Under the pieces are notes generated by a model. The model saw only the letters and a list, made by a program, of their open reading frames with translations. It did no database searches and was not told the origin of the DNA. A program made the position numbers and the translations under genes. From NCBI GenBank assembly GCA_028554645.1, contig JAQOOI010000013.1:620001-684000 (forward strand): DNA of 64,000 nt. Direction: 5' to 3'. Source of the DNA: Omphalotus guepiniiformis. Its lineage: Eukaryota; Basidiomycota; Agaricomycetes; Agaricales; Omphalotaceae. Shown here piece by piece: positions 22,996 to 32,590 of this stretch (its first letter is position 1; each line of letters opens with the position of its first letter).

Positions 22996-23330
22996 TAGGA
23001 TTGGCCCAGTTATAGTGTATATGTTAGATAATGCAATCCGCTGGTAGATAATGCAAGCTGCCACTGGATGATGCTAGAGTGCTAGATGATACTAGCTGAT
23101 GCTAGAAGCTGTTAGCAGCTAATCTCAGCTATATGATGTAAGCTTCTGTCAGCTGCTGCTAAATGATGCAGGCTGCTGCTGGGAGTTGCTGGATAGTGGG
23201 AGTAGATGATGCTAAATGATGCTAGTTAATCCCAGCTGCCATGGTGCTAGCTGGGTGTCATTAGATGATAGAACCAGCTGCTATTACAGGATGTGAGCTG
23301 CTGATAGATGCTGTGAGCAGCTCCCAGCTA
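22996..23330. other. Palindrome centre
   Basis: Least symmetrical part of the element, containing GATGATGCTAG-type repeats and unique bases (TTGGCCCAGTTATAGTG). It acts as the spacer between the two arms. No gene seen. Confidence 0.55.
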
Positions 23331-25064
23331 CTAAAAGATGATGCCAGCTGCTCCTAGCTGATGCTAGCTAATGCTAGCTGCTCCTAGCTGATGCTAGCTA
23401 ATGCTAGCTGCTCCTAGCTGCTCCTAGCTAGTGTAACAGCTACTCCTAGCTGATATCAGCTGCTCCTAGCTGATATCAGCTGCTCCCAGCTGATGCTAGC
23501 TAATGCTAGCTGCTCCCAGCTGCTCCCAGCTAGTGTAACAACTACTCCCAGCTGATATCAGCTGCTCCAAGCTGATGCTAGCTAATGCTAGCTGCTCCAA
23601 GCTGATGCTAGCTAATGCTAGCTGCTCCCAGCTGATACAAGCTGATGCTAGCTAATGCCAGCTAATGTGTGCCACTCCTGCTAGCTGGTTTCAGCTGATG
23701 TCAGCTGCTGCTGGATGATTTGAGCTGATGCTAGCTGGTGCCAGCTGCTCCCAGCTGGCTGCTAGCTATTGTCAGCTGCTGCCAGATGGTTTGAGCTGTG
23801 GCTAGCTCATGCCAGCTGCTCTCTGATGCCATAGCTACTCTCAGCTGCTCCCAGCTAATACAAGATGATTTGAGCTGCTGCTCCCAGCTAGTGTTACAAC
23901 TACTCCCAGCTGATATTAGCTGATGCCAGCTGCTCCCAGCTGATGCTAGCTGCTCCCAGCTGCTCCTAGCTATTGTCAGCTGCTGCCAGATGATTTGACC
24001 TGTGGCTAGCTGATGCCAGCTGCTCTCTGATGCCATAGCTACTCTCAGCTGCTCCCAGCTAATACAAGATGATTTGAGCTGCTGCTAGGTGGTGTCAGCT
24101 GATGAGCCAGCTACTCCTAGCTGGTGAGAGCTACTGCCAACTACTGCTAGCTGATGAGAACTACTGTCAACTACAGCTACTGCCAGCTGATGCCAGCTGA
24201 TGCCAGCTGCTGCCAGGTGATTTAAGCTGATGTCAGCTGCTGCCAGATGATTTGAGCTGATGTTAGCTGCTACTAGCTGATGCCAGCTGCTGCCAGACCA
24301 CATCAGCTGAGGTGCACTGCTCCTAGCTCTTGCTAGCTAGTGTCAGCTGGTGCCAGCTAATGTGCACTGCTCCTAGCTCCTGCTAGCAGGTATCAGTTGA
24401 TGCCAGCTGATATGCACAGCTTGTAGCTTCTGCTTGCAGGTGTCAGCTAATGTCAGCTGCTGCTAGATGATTTGAGCTGATGTTAGCTGCTGCTAGCTAA
24501 TGCCACCTGCTGCCACATGACATTAGCTGATGTGCACTGCTCCTAGCTTCTGCTACCTGATGTCAGCTGAGGCCAGCTGCTGCCAGACAATTTGAGCTGA
24601 TGTCAGCTGATGTCATCTAATGTCAGCTGGTGCTATATGATATGAGCTGCTGATAGATACTGTTAGCTGCTGCTATATGATATGAGCTGCTAATAGATAC
24701 TGTTAGCTGCTGCTAGCTCATGCCAGCTGCTGCTTGTTGCTCCTAGCCAGTCTCAGCCAATGTCAGCTGCTGCTAGATGATTTGAGCTGCTGCTAGCTGC
24801 TCTCACCTGATGCCAGCTAATGCTAGCTGATGTCCACTGATGTCAGCTGCTGGTGCTAGTTGGTGCCAGCTGGTATCAGCTAATGCTAGCTGCTCCCAGG
24901 TCCTGCCAGCTGGTGTCAGCTGATGTCAGCTCCTGACAGATGCTGATAGCTGCTGCTAGCTAATGCCAGCTACTGATAGGTGGTGCTAGCTGATGCCAGC
25001 TACTGATAGGTGGTGCTAGCTGATGCCAGCTGATGCTAGATATTGCTAGATGATGCTACCTCTC
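23331..25064. repeat. Right AGCTG satellite array
   Basis: Reverse complement of the left array, unit CAGCTGATGC. The same 50-residue satellite translation occurs on plus at 22238 and on minus at 24036, showing the mirror relation. Confidence 0.88.
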
Positions 25065-26710
25065 CCTGGAATTGTGATAATTCAATATCAATACTTCTCT
25101 GACACTACAATAACACTATGTAAATAACATATCCATAATTTTCTTGAACTATGGTAACACTATGTAGATCACATTTCACTACTTCTCTGACACTATTATC
25201 ATTCAATATTAATACTTTTCTGAAAGTATAGTAATACTATGGAAACAACTTTCAAATAGTATCTTAAAATTATGCAATCTAATATTCAATACTTCACTGG
25301 AACTATAGTAATTCAATATCAATATCTTTATTGACTTATGCTGGTACTATGTAGACTGCATATTAATACTTCTGTGATGTTATGCAAACTGATATTGAAT
25401 ATTATTCTGGACTTGTGAAAATCCAATATTAATACTTCCCTAAAATTATGGTGATTTTACAGAAATCACTTTTGAATATATATCTGAAACTATGCAAACT
25501 ATTATTCTTTCTTGAAACCATTACAATTTATTATCAATATTTCTCTGAAATTATGATAATACTATGGTTTTACTTGTGAGTATATCTCTGGAACTAGGCA
25601 AACTAATATACTTCTCTGAACTGTGATATTAAGACATGATGACATTATGTAGACCACATATTAATACTTCTGTGGAATTATGCAAACTAATAATTAATAC
25701 TTCTCTGAAAGTGTGAAAATGGAAGAATCACATACTAACACTTCTCCAGATTTATGTTGATACTGTGTAAACCACTTCTATATGTATCTCTGGAGTTATC
25801 AAATTAACATTCAATTCTTTTCTAAAATTATCATAATCCAGTATCAAGATTTTTCTGAAAATACTAATACTATGTATAATACAACCTTTGAGTAACTGAA
25901 ACTATACAAATCAACCTTCAATATTTCTCTGAAACAATGCTGATTTTATTTGAATACTTCCCTAAAATTATTGTAAATCTATGGAAACCACTAGGACTAT
26001 GTAAACTATCATCTAATACCTCTCTGAAAATATGATAATTCAATAATACTACTTCTCTGGAAGTATAGTGGCAGTATATGGAATATACTTCAGTACTTCT
26101 CTAGATTTATTTTTATTCTATGCTACTTTTATATGTATCTCTAGAGTTATCATACTAACATTCAATTCTTCTCTAAAACTATCATAATCCAGTATCAAGA
26201 TCTTTCTGGAAATACTAATACTATGTATAATACAACCTTTGAATGGATCACTGAAACTGTACAAATCAACTTTCAATATTTCTCTAAAACAATCATAATG
26301 CCAATTATCATTAATACTTTTCTAAATTCATAGTAATTCTATGGATTAAATTTGAATATATTTCTGGAACTATGTAAACCATCATTAAATACTTCTCTCT
26401 AGAGGTATGATAACAGTATGTGAATTACAAATCAATACTTCTTCAGATTTATGTTGATACCATGTAAACCACTTTTCAATGTATCTGTGGAATTATGCAA
26501 ACTAACATTCAATATTTCTCTGAAAGTATTATAATCTAATATCAATACTTTCATGAGAATTTCATGAGAATATGATGATACTATGTATATTACTTATATA
26601 TAGATTCCTGAAACTATGCAAATGAATTTTCAATACTTCCCTAGAAACTGAAATGATATTTATTGTTTAGATCAGTATAGAATTACATGTGTTTTTTATT
26701 ATTCTATTAG
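25065..26710. repeat. Right AT-rich subterminal repeats
   Basis: Inverted copy of 19560-21200 (motif TCAATACTTCTCTG), close to base-for-base. Confidence 0.75.
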
Positions 26711-27078
26711 ATTGTTCCTGGAGATATCTTGACTGTAAGGCATATGCAGTGCAAGAGATATATACTCCCATATGTATAGTGTAAATCCAGTATATAGCCA
26801 AAGAAATTTATAATAATATTTTTTTTAAATAAGACTTCCATAATTCTTGGTGGACTAATGGAAGACTTACATTGTGACAATTTGTCACACTCTCAAGATA
26901 CCATACTACCCTCTGGAACTTACTGTAGAAGTATGGTAGATATATTATAACTCTAAGAAATTTTTTTTAAAATAAGTTTTTGATAAATCTCAAGACTTAC
27001 ATTAATAATTCTCAAAATATTATCAGCATATTTCTCACATAATGCCATGGGAACTATGCTTTACCGGGCCCAGTGTGA

Positions 27079-28095
27079 AGGTTTCGACGAATGAAGTCAT
27101 AAAATAAAAAGTATACATATGCGCATCTGCGTACCCTTGCCTATCTCACCACTGTCTGCGTCCTGACATATGATTTGAAGCAGGTTTGATCTTGCCGACC
27201 AACACAAAACTTCGCGCAACAGGTGGGTGCGAGTCGCAGCTTCGCCGCCGCGTTAGCTATATATACTAACACACTCTTCTAGCTATGACGGTGCATCTAG
27301 CTATAACGGTACACCCAAAATTTCTCTCCGTATTCCACACAACGCACTTTGGTGTCCCTCTGAGGCTAGCGTGCTCTGTATATATAGGTAAGAGTGGTGT
27401 CTTTTGCAACAACCACTGCATCTATTGACTCAAACACTTAGCTTTGTAGACAAATATGTTGTATTGTTACCTCAATGATACGTCAGTTCCCAGTTTGAAT
27501 AGATCTGAAAACTCGTTGAACGAAAACGGTACTCGGTGTACATTGATCTTCACGGGTACATCAACATAGTGTGCTTTTCACGATTTATACGTGCATGGCG
27601 ACTCGTAGGTCCTCCCCTCTCGTTCAATAGCTGTCGGGACATCCCTGGCAACATCACTCTTCGATCGGGTACACTTCCTGGTCTACCACACATTGCAGGT
27701 GCGAGTGTCGCTATCGCCATCAACAATCATATGTTGCTTCCACATCGACCATTGTAGACGCTCGACTGTGTTGAGGCCTCCTCACATTCGTCGTTGGCCA
27801 TGTTTCACCTGCATGAAATGATTATTTGGTGAGTCGTCGAATGGCTATGACAGTAAGTAGATGAACGACTTACAATATATTTACTTCCCGTGCCTGCACA
27901 CATTCACCTTCGAACCGCACCCGCTTTCATACACGCACGGGCACAGCTTACACTGTCTTTAGATTATATCCTCCTCGAATCACGGCCATTCCTCGTATAC
28001 AACACTCGCGAGTCTACTCGTGCTTGGATTAACGAATACTCGAATCTACCTGCACTTTCGTCCATACACTCATTGCAGGTGCGTGCAGCCCAACA
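27079..28095. other. Unassigned region right of the palindromic element
   Basis: Starts with the sequence interrupted by the palindromic element. It has CTAGCTAT(G/A)ACGGT direct repeats at about 27280-27315, TATATATA near 27380 and exon-like stretches with acceptor-like TTGCAG (27696, 28075). These could be 5' exons or leader of the following gene. Nothing recognisable in translation. Confidence 0.35.
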
Positions 28096-28312
28096 GCGCC
28101 TCCCGCTTCTTCTGTCGACTTGTCTTTCACCTTAGGCTTTGGGTTCACGCGCCTCCCGCTTCTTCTCGGCTTGCCTTTCAGCTTAGGCTTTGGGTTCACG
28201 TGCCTCCTGCTTCGTCTGTCGACTTGTCTTTCAGCTTTTGCTTTTGGTTCACGCGCCTCCCGCTTCGTCTGTGGACTTGATTTTCAGCTTTTGCTTTTGC
28301 TTCACGCTTTGC
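28096..28312. repeat. Four tandem copies of a ~53-bp unit
   Basis: Units begin at 28096, 28149, 28200 and 28253 with GCGCCTCCCGCTTC, followed by GACTTG, TTTCAGCTT and GGTTCACG. They directly precede the GIY-YIG-like gene and may be part of its leader. Confidence 0.8.
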
Positions 28313-28331
28313 TCACGACCCCGCTCGCACT

Positions 28332-28770
28332 GTGGTGCCGGTATCTGACAGACCTGGGTATCTGTATGTCTTTCACATCGTTGGAACACGCGGTTTCAAA
28401 GTCGGGCACACTACCGATATACAACGACGAAAGTGCCAGTGGGCGTGGCAATGCAGGGGCCAGATCCATCAGTGGTATAAACCACAACGTGCACGAAACT
28501 ATATTCACGCAGGTACGCCTTTCAATCACGAACTTACTGCATCTCATTTTCTTCAGAGCTCGAATGTCATCGCATGCTCCAGCGTGTGTGCGTCCGCCGT
28601 CCCTATCACATCTGTACACATTGTAAGTAATCTGGTTCTGTTTTACCATCTACTAACATAGGTCATCAGGTGGTCGCCGCCATACTGAAATATTCGAGTT
28701 TGTTGGGTCACCAAATACGATCATCAGCGATATCATCCGTCCACTCATGAAAACTGCATGTTTGACATAA
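28332..28770 (+). CDS. T5orf172 / GIY-YIG-like domain protein (5' end unsettled)
   Basis: Splicing to 28512, 28557-28622 and 28670-28770 (introns of 44 and 47 nt) keeps one frame to TAA at 28770. The first exon reads GYLYVFHIVGTRGFKVGHTT then DIQRRKCQW, the signature of the T5orf172 branch of the GIY-YIG fold (Y-x-Y-V, F-K-V-G-x-T, R-R). Spliced ends give CHRMLQRVCVRRPYHICTH, then CGRRHTEIFEF, matching the usual C-terminal C-x-CG-x-x-H-x-E-x-F pattern of fungal members. The start is unclear because the frame has no ATG close upstream. DNA binding or cleavage is inferred from the fold. It may be host or mobile-element cargo. Confidence 0.72.
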
Positions 28771-28954
28771 AGGTACGTCGTCCGCAAACATTCGCTTTAA
28801 TATAAACACTTCAACGTCACAACAGATTCCCAGTCCGGTTACTTATACTTGCTTTTGTGTGTACATTGTCGATTCTGTATGTTTTATATGTTGTATTGTA
28901 TAAATGTCATTTGTATTTGAGTGAATGTAAGCGTGATTTATAACAGCGCAACAA

Positions 28955-29006
28955 GGGAACGAACTCGTACCCGCCTGGGCACCTGCCCAGGCCACCAATC
29001 AAGTGG
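28955..29006. other. Cluster of three hairpins
   Basis: 28955-28972 pairs GGG(A)ACGA with TCGT(A)CCC; 28974-28991 is CCTGGGCA-CC-TGCCCAGG, an 8-bp perfect stem with 2-nt loop; 28992-29006 pairs CCAC with GTGG. Helitrons end with a hairpin close to CTRR, but no CTRR follows closely, so a Helitron end is only one possibility. Confidence 0.5.
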
Positions 29007-29029
29007 TGTGCAATCTTACTATTTCATTA

Positions 29030-30835
29030 ATAGGGATGGTGTCATGGTGAAAGGCTTTTATTGGCACTGGGTGAAGATCAAGATCAAGATCTAACCCAAC
29101 AAACCAACAACCAACTAAGTCTGTGTTTTCGCAAGTGGTGGCAGGCATTGATCAGATTCCACACGCTTAGCACTGACAATGAACTTGTAAGATGATCACA
29201 AGTGTAAAAGACTATCAGTCTGAACGAAGGTTTTACAACACAGCAGACAAAGAGATTATCAGATTGTGAGCTCGTAAGAGCAACAAATTGGAAGCAGAAC
29301 AGTAACAGACAGAATCACAGAGATAAACAGACACAGAGATTTCCAAGAGTCACCAGCATAACAAATGGACAGCAGCAGCAGTTCAGAACAGTTTCAGATC
29401 AGATTAGAACTGATTCAGCAGTTCAACAGACAGCAGTCAGATTATCAGATGGTGCCACTCAGGGACTTCAATGTATTTGCCACTCAGGACTTTAGTGTAA
29501 GTTAAAGTGCTACAACACAAACTGGACTCTAAGGACCAGGCTCGCAATTCTCTGTTAGAAGTCTAACTTTAGAGCTTATGAGCTCATCAGATTCAACCTT
29601 CAAAGGTGTTCCTGCTTCGCTTTATAAAAGCTGGCCCAGTAGTTCCTTGATATTTCTATCCAAATACATCCTTATATACTGCTAGCTAGATAAATATTAT
29701 AAATCTGAAAAGATAATAGAGAAAAAGAAAATAAGACAGAATAAACAAAATTGAGTGGGGTGGATTCTATAAACAACAAGAGATTGTCCATATCAAGCCA
29801 TATTGGGTATATCAGAAACAGTAAATCTAGTTTGAGTTTTGCAGATCTCATGAGCTGCACATCGTGTGGTTGACACAGCCTCAGGATTGCGTGATATGAT
29901 GAGATCATGGTGTCATATGACAAATTCACCAATTTGCAATAATCCTGGGCAGAGTCTATTTCCAAATATAGGGTCTCCTCTGGTCTGGAGACTTGGACAA
30001 AGTGTGCTACCTCGTCTCAAACAGCCTAGAAAGCCCATTGACATCACATTTCCATCAGTAACCAAGATACCAGAGCTCTAGCTTATCAGCCTAGAACTTG
30101 GGCCAAGATACAGATCATTATCTGGCTCATATCTGGCTTCAGGGTATTGTCACATCATCTAGGACCAAGGTATACCCTTATCCATCATGCAGGATTACCT
30201 CTAGTGCACATAGTAACTATGTTCTGCAAAGTCTCCATAGGTAGACAGATCACCAGCTCATCAGATCATAGTCTGAGAAATTCCTGTCAACTTGAACTCC
30301 AGACAGTCTTCCAGATCACCAGCTGGTCAGCTCATGAGCTTGCCAGATCTAGCTCTCATGACCATCTTCAGAATCTAAGACTAAGTCCCTCCTTGAAGAA
30401 TCCCAACTGAGTACTAAGTTCCCTTAGTTTACAGATGTTCATCCACACACTGGCACATCTCCAGATAGAGTATCACCAATCAACAACATCATAGCTCGCA
30501 AGTCATCCAGATCATCAGATCACCAGATAGTCATATAGATTGTCACTCATAATCCCCCACAATCTCCTAGATTACAATCAGGCAATACTCTGGGAGTGTC
30601 TGGGCCTATTAAGGTGGGTCTGACCAACTCTACCATATAGATGGTGGAGGCAAGTCCAATATCTCACCAGATGGACTCATTAATCACAGCAGCTAAGCAC
30701 CATATCATGTACTGTAACATACACTATTCTCAGGCCATTGTTACAGTGTGCCCTCATGTGTTGACTAGCAGCTGGGGCTCACTCTAGTCCTCAATTCCCT
30801 TGTTACACATCTCCAATCTCATCATATTGAGTGTT
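29030..30835. repeat. Diverged relative of solo-LTR family R
   Basis: Non-coding. The right two thirds run parallel to R1 (57711-59541) with the same order of landmarks, e.g. GGTGGGTCTGACCAACTC (30614; 59267) and ACTAGCAG-CTGGGG-TCACTCTAG (30765; 59440), but with many differences. Ends and target duplication not found. Open frames are short and without motifs. Confidence 0.5.
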
Positions 30836-30852
30836 TGTATACAATCTGAAGC

Positions 30853-31497
30853 TCAGACCGCTCTCAAGCTCAACACTGGTCTCACTAATACATTTTGAAG
30901 TTCTAGATACGAAGTTGTAAATTCCACCTGTTCAGGTGTCAATCCACTCTCAATCTGGGCTGAATGAGTTTTAACGAGGTAGTCAAGCATTTTTTGATGG
31001 CAGAAATGCTTGAGAATATGCTGAATTCTGACATCAGCAGGCTGAAACATTCCTGTGCCTAAAGAATGATCAGAAAAATACCCCCTTCCAAGATGAAAAA
31101 GCACTTACAATTGGCAGGTACAAAGATAAGGAAGATGTGCAGAAACTCTTTAAAGACAAAGGTACAAAATTTCTCTCTAGTATGAACAGGATAGCAATCA
31201 ATAAAGAGAATAGATTTCTAATCTCTTGGGAGCTTTTGCACTTCAATATAGGATTCTATCCAAGGTTTAAGAATTTTGTGCATTCACTAAACACAAGAAT
31301 GAGAACATATGCACATCTCTTTCATAGTCTTCAGAGTACTAAAGTAGCTTGTTTTTTTCTTGCTTCCCGCAAAAGTAAAGTCAAATCCCAATTCAATAGC
31401 TTTATTCCAACTGTCAGCATCATGTGAAGGAAGCAATTGTGCACTTGCCCCACTCCAAACCACCTGGAATGGTAGCAGATCCCCATCAGGTGTAGAG
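30853..31497 (-). pseudogene. DDE transposase, C-terminal part
   Basis: Cut-and-paste transposase fragment of the basidiomycete DDE-endonuclease (pogo-like) type. Read on minus from 31501: PDGDLLPFQVVWSG, FDFTFAGSKKKTSYFSTLKT, KSILFIDCYPVHTRE (second catalytic Asp), then across a roughly 50-nt intron FVPANC/TGMFQPADVRIQHILKH and LTPEQVEFTTS. A stop before KSILF and a frame change before FLIFVPANC show decay. The sequence continues without loss into 63422-63880 once the nested insertion is removed: TLCVT from the right flank joins STPDGD here through the TCAC/GTGA duplication. Confidence 0.85.
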
Positions 31498-31501
31498 GTG
31501 A

Positions 31502-31621
31502 TGTTGCGTCAAAAAGCCTTTCAGTACTGAAATCTATCAGATTGAAGTAAATATGGAATGTTCAAGCATTGGAAACTGAACAGAAAGGACTAGAGTCACC
31601 CCAGACTGCTAGTTAAGACAT
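31502..31621 (+). mobile_element. Solo LTR R2, left piece
   Basis: First 120 bases of an R-family LTR, starting TGTTGCGTCAAAAAGCC after target copy GTGA (31498-31501). It is interrupted at GACAT by element O and continues at 61715-63421. Its sequence is the reverse complement of 59541 downward in R1. Confidence 0.88.
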
Positions 31622-31805
31622 TGTTAGGAACCTAGATGGATCAGGAGCATGAATACAAGAGGATTGAACAAGTCAACAAAAGTGTAGCAAAAGTGATGCC
31701 AGAAAAATTTCAAAATTCTAGATGTTATTGGACTAGTCATTTTAGATGACCTACCTATTGGACCAGTCATTTCAGATGATTTATTGCTTCACATTGCAAT
31801 CTCAT

Positions 31806-31972
31806 GTTTAAACTGCCTCATGTTTGGCCTCAAGGCAACCTCATTGTAACCTCATGCCCAATTTGCCTCATGTTCAGCCTCAAGGCATGCCTCACTGTAA
31901 CCTCATTGCAGCCTCATTGCATGCCTCATAGCATGCCTCATTGTATGCCTCATGTTCAGCCTCATGGTTTGT
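31806..31972 (+). promoter_or_regulatory. CCTCAT/GCCTCA repeat block upstream of O TATA
   Basis: About 17 copies of TGCCTCAT, AACCTCATTG or AGCCTCA within 165 bases, ending a few bases before the TATA box. Position and density suggest a binding-site cluster (enhancer). Present in both LTRs. The bound factor is unknown. Confidence 0.6.
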
Positions 31973-31974
31973 GG

Positions 31975-31983
31975 TATATAAAG
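31975..31983 (+). promoter_or_regulatory. TATA box of O LTR
   Basis: TATATAAAG, conserved in the second LTR (near 61127). Transcription would start about 30 bases on, placing the hairpin array in the RNA leader. Confidence 0.65.
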
Positions 31984-32083
31984 CCCCAGAAACTTAGTGT
32001 ACAGTAGTCTAGTTATTGTTTTCTTGTTAAACCCCATCTTGTAAATCTGTCTTGTGAATTCAAGTACTTTTTACTCTCTAAGT

Positions 32084-32384
32084 GTTGCTGAAGCATTACC
32101 AGTGACTGAACCTACAATATCTGAAGCATTTCCAGATATTCTCTAAGACATCTGAAGTATTTCCAGTGTCTATTCCTAAGTATTGCTGAAGCATTTCCAG
32201 CAGTATTCCCTTTGATTGTCTGAAGCATTTCCAGACTTTCACCCTGAACAACTGAAGCATTTCCAGTTCTCAAACTACTCCTAGATTACTTGAAGCATTT
32301 CCAAGTATCCCAACCTTCCTTGGTTACTGAAGCATTTCCAGTAATCAAAACATCCTCTTTTCACTTGAAGCTTTCCCAAGTGAA
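32084..32384 (+). repeat. Array of nine hairpins with constant loop and variable stems
   Basis: Nine copies of CTG/TTG-AAGCATTTC-CAG/CAA every 30-40 bases. Flanking arms differ between copies but complement each other within each copy: AATATCTG/CAGATATT, TATTGCTG/CAGCAGTA, GTCTG/CAGAC, AACTG/CAGTT, TACTTG/CAAGTA, TGGTTACTG/CAGTAATCA, TTCACTTG/CAAGTGAA. Several arms pair only if G-U is allowed, which fits RNA folding. It lies downstream of the TATA box, so it should be in the element's RNA. Confidence 0.85.
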
Positions 32385-32590
32385 TCCTATTCTTCTAGTG
32401 ATATTTGATACACCACTCTTCACATCTCCCCTTTCTATAGACTATCACTTCAGTTTTCCATTGTGTTCTTTGAGTAGATTCTCAATTAATACAACTTAGC
32501 CCCCAACCCCCATACTGTGGATCAGAGTAACTAACCCTTACCTTCTGTTCCCTAACATAATAACTAGACTCCCACTAAGTTACAGTTGAG

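Larger units (their letters stand above)
19191..27075. mobile_element. Giant palindromic CACTA-like non-autonomous element
   Basis: 7885 bp, almost entirely an inverted repeat. The left end reads CACTGGGCCCGATAAAGCAT and the right end is its reverse complement but for one base. TGA flanks both sides (19188-19190 and 27076-27078). CACT(A/G) ends with a 3-bp duplication are the signature of CACTA/EnSpm transposons. Arms of about 3.8 kb match nearly base for base (a 2-bp indel near 21203, one substitution near the tip); matching drops near the centre at about 23000-23330. No coding motif; open frames are satellite translations and appear in mirrored copies. It is presumably moved by a transposase encoded elsewhere. 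Confidence 0.85.
31622..32557 (+). repeat. O 5' LTR
   Basis: 936 bp. Order: unique start, CCTCAT-rich repeat block, TATA box, transcribed part with nine hairpins, end CCTAACA. Paired with 60774-61709. Confidence 0.93.

Noticed and set aside
22238..24303. Open frames translating to SSWHQL repeats on both strands
   Set aside because: Pure translation of the AGCTG satellite, mirrored in both arms; no start context or other codon signal.
21205..25064. CRISPR-like regular repeats
   Set aside because: Units are about 10 bp without unique spacers, in a eukaryotic transposon.
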